Shown piece after piece: positions 18,306-27,799 of a DNA stretch of 64,000 bases. Numbering within the stretch: position 1 is the first letter of the stretch; each line of letters begins with the position of its first letter. A model generated the notes under the pieces. The model was not told where the DNA came from and did no database searches. It saw only the letters and a program-made list of their open reading frames with translations. The translations under genes and the position numbers were made by a program. Origin of the DNA: Methylaequor sp045563055 (GTDB lineage Bacteria; Pseudomonadota; Alphaproteobacteria; Methylaequorales; Methylaequoraceae); NCBI GenBank assembly GCA_045563055.1, contig JBJKUR010000008.1, positions 138,247 to 202,246 on the forward strand, written 5' to 3'.

Positions 18306-19334
18306 TTATAAGTTATTTAAGTTTTCGTTAATATATTCTTGTGACCCCATTTCTTTGAGTCTTGATATAGTTCTTTTAAATTCCTCATAATTTGTTCTGC
18401 CAGAGTATATTTCATCTAATCCTACATTGGTAGAAATAGAAAGTATATTTTTATTCTCATATAATACATCTATGAATGAGATGAATCTGGAAATAAGATT
18501 TTTTGAACTCTCATCAAATTGCATGATATCTCTTATAACAAAAATTTTAATTTTCTTAGCGATTATCATATAGTCTTGAAAGACTAGGTTTTTATTAAAA
18601 AAATCAATGAAGTCTAAATCGATCAAATTCCCATATGTGTTATCTAAAGAAAACTTATTTCCTATCCTTTCAAATTCTAACTTTCTGGGACTAGAATCAC
18701 ATGATAATTTTTTTATAATAATATCTTGTCTAGACTTATTTTTTTTTATTAGAAAGAAATCATAGTCTATTTTGTTCGTGATTCTGTAGTCTAATTTTGA
18801 CTTAATGTTTATTGAATAAAAGAAGTCATTAAATAATTCTTTAATTCGTGTGCATAACTGTTGATTAGTTGGATCGTCGTAAATCAAACTTAAATGCTTA
18901 TTTCCACACATGATGACTGGTATTCTAAGTTTGATTAAATTTAATAAAAATTTCTCAAATAAAATTAAACTTGTGAGGTTGTCAATGAAAAATTCATCTA
19001 TAATTATTAATTTCTTTGTTATAAGTTCATAGACTTTTTCCTGATTTTTTTTACTTTTAGATTGCAATTGAAAAATCAACTCATTGAAATGTAATAGTTC
19101 AGAATCAGGGTAAAAAAGTTTAAGTGATTTTAATAGTATTGATTTACCGACTCCAACATCTCCTTGAATGTATATTCCAGATTTGGGGTTACTTGATTTT
19201 TTAAACAAATTAATTTTAGATCTGTTCTTTAAAAGTTTTTCAATTTCAAAGATCGCATTAGCTTGACACGGGTTTAGGTTTATATGATGTATACTTTCAA
19301 GATGGTGAAAAAGTTTCGAGCTTATTTTTTTCAA
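18306..19334 (-). CDS. zapE: AFG1-family ATPase, ZapE-like cell division protein
   Basis: This is an AFG1-like P-loop ATPase. Walker A is GDVGVGKS (residues 58-65), and Walker B is the segment LIIIDEFFIDN (about 110-120). Sensor-like FEKFLLNLIKLRIPVIMCGN follows. The 342-residue length matches ZapE. In Escherichia coli ZapE associates with the Z-ring, and in mitochondria AFG1 acts in turnover of respiratory-complex subunits. Its position immediately after sdhB (1 bp) is common in alphaproteobacteria. A role linked to complex II or the membrane is conceivable but unproven here. Confidence 0.85.
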   Translation of the reverse strand: MKKISSKLFHHLESIHHINLNPCQANAIFEIEKLLKNRSKINLFKKSSNPKSGIYIQGDVGVGKSILLKSLKLFYPDSELLHFNELIFQLQSKSKKNQEKVYELITKKLIIIDEFFIDNLTSLILFEKFLLNLIKLRIPVIMCGNKHLSLIYDDPTNQQLCTRIKELFNDFFYSINIKSKLDYRITNKIDYDFFLIKKNKSRQDIIIKKLSCDSSPRKLEFERIGNKFSLDNTYGNLIDLDFIDFFNKNLVFQDYMIIAKKIKIFVIRDIMQFDESSKNLISRFISFIDVLYENKNILSISTNVGLDEIYSGRTNYEEFKRTISRLKEMGSQEYINENLNNL

Positions 19335-19335
19335 A

Positions 19336-20094
19336 CTAGGTTGAGACTTGAAGTTTTTTTATTTCAGATATTGCCTTTGCTGGGTTCAGGTTTTTTGGGC
19401 AAGTTTTCGTACAATTCATAATTGTATGACATCTATATAATTTAAATTTATCTTTAAGTTGTTCTAATCGTTCTTTTTTGTTTTTATCGCGACTGTCTAC
19501 TATAAAGCGATATGCTTGAAGTAAGATAGCCGGTCCTAGAAATTTGTCCCCATTCCACCAATAGCTAGGACATGAAGTTGAGCAGCATGCACACAGGACA
19601 CATTCATAAAGACCGTCAAGTTTCTTTCTATCCTCTGGGGACTGAAGGTTTTCTTTTTTTGAGTTTGAATTGCTCTTTATCCAAGGTTGTATGGATTCGT
19701 ACTGTTTATAAAAATCACTCATATCGGGTATCAAATCCTTGAGAACCCTCATGTGAGGGAGAGGGTAAATATTTATCTCTTTATTTTCAATTGGTTTCAG
19801 ACAAGCAAGAGTATTTGTACCATTCACATTCATTGAGCATGATCCACAGATTCCCTCTCTGCAGGATCTTCTAAATGTAAGTGACGGGTCTACTTGATTT
19901 TTTATAAACATTAGTGCATCTAGGACCATTGGACCCAGCTTAGATTTGTCTACAAAGAATTTATCCAATCTTGGGTTGTCATTCGACTCTCTATTCCATC
20001 TGTATATATTGAAGACAACTTTGTTTTTGCCATCTTTGCCGAAGGTTTGACCTCGCGAGACTTTGGAGTGATTTGGCAGTGTTAAATTAACCAT
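19336..20094 (-). CDS. sdhB: Succinate dehydrogenase iron-sulfur subunit
   Basis: SdhB carries electrons from FAD to ubiquinone through three iron-sulfur clusters. The [2Fe-2S] motif is CREGICGSC; the other two are CVLCACCSTSCP and CHTIMNCTKTCP. I use the ATG at 20094 (MVNLTLPNHSKV). An upstream in-frame ATG at 20130 would overlap sdhA by 26 bp and add 12 residues not typical of the family. The resulting length is 252 aa. It is the last of sdhCDAB. Confidence 0.96.
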   Translation of the reverse strand: MVNLTLPNHSKVSRGQTFGKDGKNKVVFNIYRWNRESNDNPRLDKFFVDKSKLGPMVLDALMFIKNQVDPSLTFRRSCREGICGSCSMNVNGTNTLACLKPIENKEINIYPLPHMRVLKDLIPDMSDFYKQYESIQPWIKSNSNSKKENLQSPEDRKKLDGLYECVLCACCSTSCPSYWWNGDKFLGPAILLQAYRFIVDSRDKNKKERLEQLKDKFKLYRCHTIMNCTKTCPKNLNPAKAISEIKKLQVST

Positions 20095-20104
20095 GTATTT
20101 AAAT

Positions 20105-21886
20105 CTAGTAAACTCTAGCTTTAGGTTCAATAGTTTTTATTTCTTTAGAATTAGTTTTAAGATTAACTTGTCTGTATTTTGTGGAAGTTTTTCCATTATT
20201 GTCTATCCAAATCATTGAATGTTTAAGCCATTTACTATCATTTCTTTTGGTATAGTCAATTCGAGAATGTGCGCCTCTGCTTTCTTTTCTATTTAGAGCA
20301 CTTTCAATACTTACAATTGATTGAATAAGTAAATTTTTAAGTTCTAGAGCTTCAATAACCTCGGTATTCCAAACCAAACTTTTATCGTTAATTTTTATGT
20401 TTTTAAAATCATCTAAAAGACTTAATAGTTTTTTTTTACCCTCAACCATGGTTTTTTCAGATCTATAAACTGGACAAAAATTCTGCATCGTATGTTGCAT
20501 ATCTAACCTAATTTTTGCAACACTCTTTTTACCGTTTGAATCACTGACTCTCTTGAACTTTTTAATTAATGTTTCAACAAACTTCATGTCAATCGAGTGA
20601 TTTTTACTTTTGGGATTTATAATTTTAGAGCATCTTTTGGCTGCAGATTTTCCGAAAACTACTAAATCGAGTAGGGAATTAGATCCAAGGCGATTAGCAC
20701 CGTGTACTGATACACATGCTGCTTCGCCAATTGACATTAATCCGGGCACTGTTTTGTCTCTACCTTCTGAGTCAAGATTAATAACTTCACCATGAATATT
20801 GGTAGGAATTCCTCCCATATTATAGTGAACAGTGGGTTGAACCGGTATGGGTTTTTTTCTGACGTCAACTCCAGCAAAAATTCTTGCAGATTCTGTAATT
20901 CCGGGAAGTTTTTCTTGAAGTGTTTTGGTTTCTAAATGTTGAAGATTTAGGTGAATATGATCTTTTCTAGGTCCACAACCCCTACCCTCCATTATTTCTG
21001 TGGTCATTGATCTTGAAACAACATCTCTACTTGCTAGGTCCTTAGCATTTGGAGCATACCTCTCCATAAACCTTTCACCTTCAGAATTTGTAAGGTATCC
21101 ACCTTCTCCTCTTGCACCTTCAGTTATAAGAACTCCAACTCCGTAAATTCCTGTAGGGTGAAACTGCGTAAACTCCATATCCTGAAGGGGAAAACCAGCT
21201 CTAAGCACCATACCTCCACCGTCTCCAGTACAAGTATGTGCAGAAGTACATGAAAAATACGCTCGTCCGTACCCACCTGTTGCAAGAATAACCATTTTAG
21301 AGGAAAATACATAAAACTTACCATCATGTAGATTGAAAGTTAAAACCCCACAACATTCATTTTTCTTGTTCATAATTAAATCAATGGCAAAATACTCAAT
21401 GAAGAATTCAGCATTATTTGACAAAGATTGTTGATATAGTGTATGAAGCATAGCATGTCCAGTTCTGTCTGCTGCAGCGCATGTTCTCTGAGCAATGCCT
21501 TCACCAAAATGGGTGGTCATGCCTCCAAAAGGTCTTTGATAAATTTTACCTTTTTCAGTTCTAGAAAAAGGAACTCCGAAATGCTCTAATTCAATAACAG
21601 CATCTGGTGCTTCCTTGCACATGAACGCGATTGCATCTTGATCTCCGAGCCAATCAGACCCTTTGACAGTATCGTACATATGCCATTTCCAGTCATCCTC
21701 TCCCATATTGCCCAGAGCAGCACTTATCCCACCTTGTGCTGCAACTGTGTGACTTCTGGTAGGAAAAACTTTTGAGATGCACGCAGTTTTTAAACCAGAT
21801 GAAGCGTTTCCCATGACAGCCCGAAGACCTGAACCTCCTGCACCAACGACCACAACGTCATAATTTAAAATTTCTATTTCACTCAT
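20105..21886 (-). CDS. sdhA: Succinate dehydrogenase flavoprotein subunit
   Basis: SdhA oxidises succinate to fumarate with covalently bound FAD. The dinucleotide motif VVGAGGSGLRA is at the N-terminus, and the FAD-attachment histidine is in RSHTVAAQGGI (about residue 46). The active-site segment TEGARGEGGYL and the signature VHGANRLGSNSLLDLVVFG follow. The length of 593 aa is standard. The start overlaps the sdhD stop by one base. Confidence 0.98.
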   Translation of the reverse strand: MSEIEILNYDVVVVGAGGSGLRAVMGNASSGLKTACISKVFPTRSHTVAAQGGISAALGNMGEDDWKWHMYDTVKGSDWLGDQDAIAFMCKEAPDAVIELEHFGVPFSRTEKGKIYQRPFGGMTTHFGEGIAQRTCAAADRTGHAMLHTLYQQSLSNNAEFFIEYFAIDLIMNKKNECCGVLTFNLHDGKFYVFSSKMVILATGGYGRAYFSCTSAHTCTGDGGGMVLRAGFPLQDMEFTQFHPTGIYGVGVLITEGARGEGGYLTNSEGERFMERYAPNAKDLASRDVVSRSMTTEIMEGRGCGPRKDHIHLNLQHLETKTLQEKLPGITESARIFAGVDVRKKPIPVQPTVHYNMGGIPTNIHGEVINLDSEGRDKTVPGLMSIGEAACVSVHGANRLGSNSLLDLVVFGKSAAKRCSKIINPKSKNHSIDMKFVETLIKKFKRVSDSNGKKSVAKIRLDMQHTMQNFCPVYRSEKTMVEGKKKLLSLLDDFKNIKINDKSLVWNTEVIEALELKNLLIQSIVSIESALNRKESRGAHSRIDYTKRNDSKWLKHSMIWIDNNGKTSTKYRQVNLKTNSKEIKTIEPKARVY

Positions 21887-22218
21887 TAAATAACTAACTT
21901 GGTTAAACTAAATATTGTTATAAATAAAAGAACTGCAAAGAAAAAGTTTTTAATTAATAATATTTTTCTTTTAATTATTTCATTATGAAAATAGTCGTCA
22001 ATTATAGAGCTTAAACCAATGTTGGAGTGAAAGAAAATAGAAATAAATAGAATTAAAACAATAAAAGAGTTGAAATAGTTATTCAGCCATGAATGAATCA
22101 CGTTAAAATCATTATATTCAAGGTTATTTAAAGAATAGACAATGAAAATAAAAGTAGCTAAAAAGGTGATTGCTAAAACCTTTTGTAAAAGCCATTTTGA
22201 AGTATAATCTAATTTCAT
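21886..22218 (-). CDS. sdhD: Succinate dehydrogenase membrane anchor subunit SdhD
   Basis: This small 110-residue membrane protein has three hydrophobic helices, about residues 13-32, 47-66 and 87-108. The heme-ligand region is HSNIGLSSIIDDYFHNE (about 64-80), matching the SdhD pattern in which the first histidine binds heme b. Together with SdhC it anchors SdhAB and forms the quinone site. It overlaps sdhC by 4 bp. Divergent in sequence, as usual for SdhD, but well supported by position. Confidence 0.9.
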   Translation of the reverse strand: MKLDYTSKWLLQKVLAITFLATFIFIVYSLNNLEYNDFNVIHSWLNNYFNSFIVLILFISIFFHSNIGLSSIIDDYFHNEIIKRKILLIKNFFFAVLLFITIFSLTKLVI

Positions 22219-22601
22219 GAGAATAAGCCTAAGATTAGTGCAACATATATACTTGAAATTAGAGATAAAATTATGATGATATATCCAAATATTGATGCGG
22301 ACCTATTTTCTAGAAACAAACCAAAATCCCAAAGTATATGTCTAAAACCATTAAGAAGATGATAAGTGAAACCTAGAATTGTGAGGAAAAAAACTATCTT
22401 AAAAGGCAAGGTTTTTAAAATAGATAAATAAATTGAGTAATACTTCTCACCAGAAGATATGCTTAATAAACCTATAACAAATACAACAAGAGAAAAATTA
22501 AGTGCAAATCCTGTGATTCTGTGAGTAATTGAAAGTATTGAGGTGATCTGTGGTTTGTAGATCTGTAAATGAGGTGAAAGTGGTAATTCTTTTTTTTTCA
22601 T
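22215..22601 (-). CDS. sdhC: Succinate dehydrogenase cytochrome b556 subunit
   Basis: SdhC is the large cytochrome b anchor of complex II. The signature PLSPHLQIYKPQITSILSIT is near the N-terminus. HRITGF lines the quinone site, and the heme-ligand motif is HLLNGFRHILWDFG (about 80-93). Three transmembrane helices fit the 128-residue length. It is the first gene of sdhCDAB and follows the MaoC-type hydratase gene by 1 bp. Confidence 0.95.
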   Translation of the reverse strand: MKKKELPLSPHLQIYKPQITSILSITHRITGFALNFSLVVFVIGLLSISSGEKYYSIYLSILKTLPFKIVFFLTILGFTYHLLNGFRHILWDFGLFLENRSASIFGYIIIILSLISSIYVALILGLFS

Positions 22602-22602
22602 C

Positions 22603-23640
22603 TTATAAAGAAGGTATCAGAACTGAATATACTAAGTCTAAAACAATATTTTTAGAGAGATCGTTTTTTTCTGGGAAGGTCATGTCGGAGTTATTTTTTG
22701 AAGCAATTGTCCTAATCATCATAGATCCAATATCCTCGTCAATCTTTTCTTTATCTAATATCTTTGACCATGCATAAATTGTATCGCCAGCAAATGACGG
22801 TGCTGAATGTTTTCCAGAGTGAATCGCAGCAAGTTTAAATGTATTGGCAAGTCCATTACAACTTATTGCCCTTGCAAGAGAAATTATATAACCACCATAA
22901 ATAATTCTTTTCCCAAATCTCCCATCTTTTTCAATATGTTGATTAAAGTGTACCCTGGCGTTATTTTGATACAGCCGCGTCGTCATCTGATGTTCAGCCT
23001 CCTCAATAGTTTGTCCATCAAGGTGATGTATTTCTTCATTTAATTGATAATCATCAAAGAAATAAGGGCTACCAGAAACTGCTGAATCCCATTTTTTTAG
23101 TTTTAAACTTGATGGAATTGAAAAGTCAGAAGTAGAGACTTTTACTGGAAGTTTTGGAACAATATCCTCATATGAATTAACTATGCCCTCTTTTCTTTTA
23201 CGCATCATTAACCACCTGTAGTAACTAAGAATGATTTCACCATTTTGATTTTTACCAATTGATTTAACATACACGGTCCCAGTCTTACCATTGGAATTTT
23301 GTTTAAGCCCAATAATCTTTGAACTTGCTGTAACTGTGTCACCAACAAAAGCGGGATTATGAAATATCACTCCAGCATATCCTAAATTAGCCACCGCATT
23401 TAAAGAGAGGTCGGGTACTGTTCTTCCAAAAACAAGATGAAATAACAAAACGTCATCAATTGGTGTTGATTTAAAACCTAATTTTTTAGAAAATTCTATT
23501 GAGTAATTTAAAGAAAATCTACTTCCAGTGCTTGCTAAATAACACGATACGTCACCATCAGTAATAGTTCGAGGAACGCTATGATTTATCTCCTCATTAA
23601 GTTTGTAATCTTCGAAATACCTGCTTTTGAAATTTTTCAT
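22603..23640 (-). CDS. mcd: Double MaoC (hot-dog) hydratase, probably mesaconyl-CoA hydratase
   Basis: The 345-residue protein holds two MaoC/hot-dog halves, about 1-160 and 185-345. The N-terminal half begins RYFEDYKLNEEINHSVPRTI. The characteristic stretch VFGRTVPDLSLNAVANLGYA closely resembles mesaconyl-CoA hydratase (beta-methylmalyl-CoA dehydratase) of the ethylmalonyl-CoA pathway and methylaspartate cycle. A second catalytic-type half has RVHFNQH and GRRIIYGGYIISLARAIS-like residues (GKRIIYGGYIISLARA). Homologs often sit beside sdh or mdh in alphaproteobacteria. No other ethylmalonyl-CoA pathway gene is present here, so the substrate is inferred. Confidence 0.72.
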   Translation of the reverse strand: MKNFKSRYFEDYKLNEEINHSVPRTITDGDVSCYLASTGSRFSLNYSIEFSKKLGFKSTPIDDVLLFHLVFGRTVPDLSLNAVANLGYAGVIFHNPAFVGDTVTASSKIIGLKQNSNGKTGTVYVKSIGKNQNGEIILSYYRWLMMRKRKEGIVNSYEDIVPKLPVKVSTSDFSIPSSLKLKKWDSAVSGSPYFFDDYQLNEEIHHLDGQTIEEAEHQMTTRLYQNNARVHFNQHIEKDGRFGKRIIYGGYIISLARAISCNGLANTFKLAAIHSGKHSAPSFAGDTIYAWSKILDKEKIDEDIGSMMIRTIASKNNSDMTFPEKNDLSKNIVLDLVYSVLIPSL

Positions 23641-24650
23641 TTGTTTTCTTTCTTCAAGAATAACTCAGCTATCTGGACTGTATTTAAGGCCGCACCTTTT
23701 CTAAGATTATCAGAAACAACCCATAGACCTAATGATTTTTTGTTTACTCCATGACGCATTCTGCTGATAAAGACTTCATCTTCACCAGCCGACTCATCTG
23801 GTGTCACGTATCCGCCATCAATTGGTTCGTCTACTAAAGAAAGCCCTGGAAAATTATTTATTCTAGATATAAGTTTTTTTAAATCAATTGTTTTGTCTGT
23901 TTCAATATAAACAGATTCACCATGCCCAACAAAAACAGGAACTCTAACACATGTAGCAAATATTTCAATTTTAGAGCCCAATATTTTTTGAGTCTCTTTA
24001 ATCATTTTTAATTCTTCTTTTGTATTTCCATCTGTCATAAATTCATCAATGTGAGGAATCAAATTAAATGCAATTTTTTTGGTAAACTTTTTTTCTTCCA
24101 ATGGCTTGTTTTTATACACATCAAGTGTTTGATGAAACAATTCATCCATTGCTGCCTTTCCAGCACCAGAAGTTGACTGATAAGTTGAAACCACAATTTT
24201 TTTTATTTTAAATAAATCGTGTATAGGCTTTAAAGCCATTACCATTTGAATCGTCGAACAGTTGGGATTTGCAATTATATTTTTTTTAAGCTTTGCTAAT
24301 TCTTCAGGATTTACCTCGGGAATAATAAGAGGTATGTCTTTTTTCATTCTAAAATGAGATGTATTGTCTATTACAACTGCACCATTTTTTACAGCTTTTG
24401 GTACAAATTTTTCTGAAATTTTCGATCCAGGAGAAGAAAGTACTAAATCAATTCCATCAAATTTAAATTTATCTAGAGCTTCAACGATTATTTCCTTGTC
24501 GTTTCCATATGTAATCTTAGTCCCTTCAGATTTTGATGAAGCAACAGCGTGAATTTTTTCTGCAGGAAAGTCTCTCGAATCTAAAATATTTAGAATTTCT
24601 CTACCGACATTACCTGTTGCACCAACAACTGCTATTTTCAGCTTCTTCAT
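23637..24650 (-). CDS. asd: Aspartate-semialdehyde dehydrogenase
   Basis: Asd reduces aspartyl phosphate to aspartate semialdehyde, the branch point to lysine, diaminopimelate, threonine and methionine. NADP-binding GATGNVGREIL is at residues 10-20. The catalytic cysteine is in IANPNCSTIQM (about residue 132). The active-site QSTSGAGKAAMDEL and the histidine-containing SRMRHGVN follow. It is 337 aa. It overlaps mcd by 4 bp and leuB by 1 bp. dapF in this window uses a later product of the same branch. Confidence 0.96.
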   Translation of the reverse strand: MKKLKIAVVGATGNVGREILNILDSRDFPAEKIHAVASSKSEGTKITYGNDKEIIVEALDKFKFDGIDLVLSSPGSKISEKFVPKAVKNGAVVIDNTSHFRMKKDIPLIIPEVNPEELAKLKKNIIANPNCSTIQMVMALKPIHDLFKIKKIVVSTYQSTSGAGKAAMDELFHQTLDVYKNKPLEEKKFTKKIAFNLIPHIDEFMTDGNTKEELKMIKETQKILGSKIEIFATCVRVPVFVGHGESVYIETDKTIDLKKLISRINNFPGLSLVDEPIDGGYVTPDESAGEDEVFISRMRHGVNKKSLGLWVVSDNLRKGAALNTVQIAELFLKKENK

Positions 24651-25744
24651 TAGTTAAGCTCCTCCATAACTTTATATCCCATTTCACTCGTAGAAACTTT
24701 TTTGTCACCATTTTTAAAAATATCTTGAGTTCTGTAACCTTTATTTAAAACTGATTTTACAGCATTATTAATTAGTTTATAAATTTTTTCATCATTAAAA
24801 GAATATTTAAACATCATTCCGACACTTAAAATCATTGCCAGGGGATTTGCAATACCCTTGCCAGCAATATCTGGTGCAGAACCATGAACAGGTTCATACA
24901 TTGCTTTTTTCCCCCCAGATGAAGAGAATCCGACAGAAGCCGATGGCAACATTCCAAGAGACCCTGTAAGCATTGATGCACAATCAGAAAGTATATCACC
25001 AAACATATTTGTGGTTACAACAACGTCGAATTGTTTGGGATCTCTTACCAATTGCATAGCAGCGTTATCTACATACATGTGAGACAGCTCAACATCTGGA
25101 TATTTTTTAGATGTTTCAATAAAAGTATTTCTCCATAACTCTGTTGATTCTAAAACATTTGCCTTGTCAACAGAGCAGAGTTTTCTTTTACGCGACTTAG
25201 CAGTCTCAAATGCAACTACAGCAATTCTCTTTATCTCATCCGTTGAATAAACGAGTGTATTGAATCCTTTATAATTTCCATCTGATAATTTTTTAATTCC
25301 TCTGGGTTCTCCAAAATAAATTCCGCCAGTAAGCTCCCGAATAATTAGTATATCTAAACCTTTAATTATTTCTTGTTTTAAGCTTGAGGAATTTATAAGT
25401 GAATCAAAGACGATAGCAGGACGAAAGTTTGCAAATAAATCAAGTTCTTTGCGAATTTTTAAAAGTCCTCTTTCTGGCCTGATTTCAAAATCTAGTTTTT
25501 CCCATTTTGGACCTCCAACGGAGCCAAGAATGATAGCATCCGATTCCTTTATTCTCTCTAATGTTTCATCTGTAAGTGGAGATCCAAATTTATCGATAGA
25601 AACTCCACCAATTAAATCTTCTTTAATGTCTAATTTGTAGTCAGTATATCTGGAAATCCATTGTAAAATTTTGATAGCTTCAAGTGAAATTTCTTGACCA
25701 ATTCCATCACCAGGTAATAAAGAGATTTGAAATTTTTTATCCAT
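24650..25744 (-). CDS. leuB: 3-isopropylmalate dehydrogenase
   Basis: LeuB oxidatively decarboxylates 3-isopropylmalate in leucine synthesis. The start LLPGDGIGQEI, the substrate-loop motif ELTGGIYFGEPRG, and the metal/NAD signature TTNMFGDILSDCASMLTGSL are all present. GMLPSASVG and the NAD-discriminating EPVHGSAPDIAGKGIANP also match LeuB rather than isocitrate dehydrogenase. It is 364 aa. It lies in the leuCDB-asd run. Confidence 0.97.
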   Translation of the reverse strand: MDKKFQISLLPGDGIGQEISLEAIKILQWISRYTDYKLDIKEDLIGGVSIDKFGSPLTDETLERIKESDAIILGSVGGPKWEKLDFEIRPERGLLKIRKELDLFANFRPAIVFDSLINSSSLKQEIIKGLDILIIRELTGGIYFGEPRGIKKLSDGNYKGFNTLVYSTDEIKRIAVVAFETAKSRKRKLCSVDKANVLESTELWRNTFIETSKKYPDVELSHMYVDNAAMQLVRDPKQFDVVVTTNMFGDILSDCASMLTGSLGMLPSASVGFSSSGGKKAMYEPVHGSAPDIAGKGIANPLAMILSVGMMFKYSFNDEKIYKLINNAVKSVLNKGYRTQDIFKNGDKKVSTSEMGYKVMEELN

Positions 25745-25760
25745 TATTTAATAAATTTAA

Positions 25761-26366
25761 TCACAGGTTTAACCAAGATTTGCTTGATAAGATGTTTGCC
25801 TCATACTCATCTATTTTCTTAACTTTTTCAAGAGTGAGAGCTATGTCATCTAGCCCATCTAAAAGACATTTCTTTCTAAATGGATCAACTTCAAATTTAA
25901 CAACCTTATTTTTTTCACTCCAAACGAGTTGTTTTTGTAAATCAATATTAATTTTCCTCTGGTTTTCGGCCTCTTTCTGAAAATATAATGTTTCATCTTG
26001 ATTCAGAATGATTGGTAAAATTCCATTTTTAAAGCAATTATTATAAAAAATATCAGCGAAACTTGGAGCAATTATAGATTTAAAACCAAAATCTAACAAT
26101 GACCATGGTGCATGTTCTCTGCTGCTTCCACAACCAAAATTTTCTCCAGTTACTAAAATTTGAGCGTTTTTGTAATATTCCCAGTTTAACACAAAATCGT
26201 TCTTTATGTTACCATTTAAGTCATATCTTAGTTCGTGAAATAAATTCTTACCTAATCCAGATCTTTTAATTGTTTTTAAAAATTGCTTTGGAATTATCAT
26301 ATCGGTATCCACATTGATCATTGGTAATGGTGCTGCTATGCCAGTAATTTTTACAAACTTCTTCAT
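25761..26366 (-). CDS. leuD: 3-isopropylmalate dehydratase small subunit
   Basis: LeuD is the swivelling small subunit of isopropylmalate isomerase. The diagnostic loop ENFGCGSSREHAPW (about residues 74-87) and the beginning PLPMINVDTDMIIPKQFLK are present. The length of 201 aa is normal for the bacterial heterodimer. It begins 1 bp after leuC and forms the active site jointly with it. Confidence 0.96.
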   Translation of the reverse strand: MKKFVKITGIAAPLPMINVDTDMIIPKQFLKTIKRSGLGKNLFHELRYDLNGNIKNDFVLNWEYYKNAQILVTGENFGCGSSREHAPWSLLDFGFKSIIAPSFADIFYNNCFKNGILPIILNQDETLYFQKEAENQRKINIDLQKQLVWSEKNKVVKFEVDPFRKKCLLDGLDDIALTLEKVKKIDEYEANILSSKSWLNL

Positions 26367-26367
26367 T

Positions 26368-27762
26368 TCAAATATCTTCGACTAGACTTAATTTTCCTTT
26401 AACGGCTGTAGCTGCTGCCACAGCCGGACTTACTAAATGAGTTCTACCTTCTCTACCTTGTCGACCTTCAAAGTTTCTATTAGATGTTGATGCGCATCTC
26501 TCTCTGGGTTTAAGCTGATCTGGATTCATTGCCAAGCACATGGAACAACCAGGTTCTCTCCAGTCAAAACCTGCTTCAATTAAGATTTTATCCAAACCCT
26601 CTTTTTCTGCTTGTTCCTTTACTAACCCTGAGCCGGGAACAATCATTGAGTTTACCTTTATTTTTTTTCCCTCTACAACTTTGGCTACTTCTCTTAGATC
26701 CTCTATTCTTCCATTTGTACATGACCCAATAAAAACTCTATCAATTTTAATATCTTTGATTTTTTGGTTTGGTCTTAGTCCCATATACTCTAGTGATCTC
26801 TGAATTGCTTTTCTCTTAATTATATTACTTTCTTTTTGTGGATCAGGAATTTGACCATCAATTGGAGCTACGTCTTCTGGACTAGTGCCCCAAGTTACAA
26901 GCGGTCTTATAGACGTCGCTTTGATGTGAACTTCTTTGTCATATTTTGCACCTTTATCTGAGGGTATGGTTCTCCAGTAACTTAATGCCTTAGACCAATT
27001 TTCTCCTTTAGGTGAATACGGTCTGCCTTTGATGTAATCGAAAGTTTTATGGTCTGGTGCTATTAAACCCGCCCTGGCCCCTCCTTCTATACTCATGTTA
27101 CAGATAGTCATTCTTCCTTCCATGGATAAATTTGTAATAGCTTCGCCTGAATATTCAATAACATATCCAGTACCTCCCGCAGTTCCAATCTCTCCAATAA
27201 TTTTTAAGATTATATCTTTAGATGTTACACTAGGACTTACTGTCCCAGTCACATTAATTCGCATATTTTTTGCTGACTTTTGGATAAGTGTCTGAGTAGC
27301 CAAAACATGTTCGACTTCACTTGTTCCAATACCAAAGGCTAATGCTCCAAAGGCGCCATGTGTTGCGGTGTGACTATCTCCACAAACAATTGTCATTCCA
27401 GGTTGAGTAATTCCTTGTTCTGGTCCAACTATATGAACGATACCTTGTCTTTTGTCTAATAAAGGAAAGAAGTTAACATCAAATTCTTTACAATTTTTTT
27501 CGAGCGTCTCAACTTGTATTCTACTTTCCAAATTCTCAATACCATTAGATCTATCACTTGTTGGCACATTATGATCTGCAACGGCAAATGTTTTTTTTGG
27601 ATTTCTCACTTGTCTTTTGGCGTTTCTCAGCCCCTCAAAAGCCTGAGGACTTGTAACCTCATGTACTAAGTGTCTGTCTATATATATAAGACAGGTGCCG
27701 TCATCCTGTTTTTCAACTAAGTGGCTATTCCAAATTTTATCAAATAAAGTTTCAGGTTTCAT
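26368..27762 (-). CDS. leuC: 3-isopropylmalate dehydratase large subunit
   Basis: LeuC carries the [4Fe-4S] cluster that isomerises 2- to 3-isopropylmalate. Cluster cysteines are visible in FIGSCTNGRIEDL (about residue 345) and PGCSMCLAMNPD (about residue 405). The N-terminal signature LIYIDRHLVHEVTSPQAFEG separates it from aconitase. It is 464 aa. A 37-bp gap separates it from rplS upstream on the same strand. The gap is too short to judge whether it holds a promoter or leader peptide, and no leucine-rich leader peptide was seen. Confidence 0.96.
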   Translation of the reverse strand: MKPETLFDKIWNSHLVEKQDDGTCLIYIDRHLVHEVTSPQAFEGLRNAKRQVRNPKKTFAVADHNVPTSDRSNGIENLESRIQVETLEKNCKEFDVNFFPLLDKRQGIVHIVGPEQGITQPGMTIVCGDSHTATHGAFGALAFGIGTSEVEHVLATQTLIQKSAKNMRINVTGTVSPSVTSKDIILKIIGEIGTAGGTGYVIEYSGEAITNLSMEGRMTICNMSIEGGARAGLIAPDHKTFDYIKGRPYSPKGENWSKALSYWRTIPSDKGAKYDKEVHIKATSIRPLVTWGTSPEDVAPIDGQIPDPQKESNIIKRKAIQRSLEYMGLRPNQKIKDIKIDRVFIGSCTNGRIEDLREVAKVVEGKKIKVNSMIVPGSGLVKEQAEKEGLDKILIEAGFDWREPGCSMCLAMNPDQLKPRERCASTSNRNFEGRQGREGRTHLVSPAVAAATAVKGKLSLVEDI

Positions 27763-27799
27763 ACAATAGATATATAACCTAATAAGGCTCTTAAAAGAA

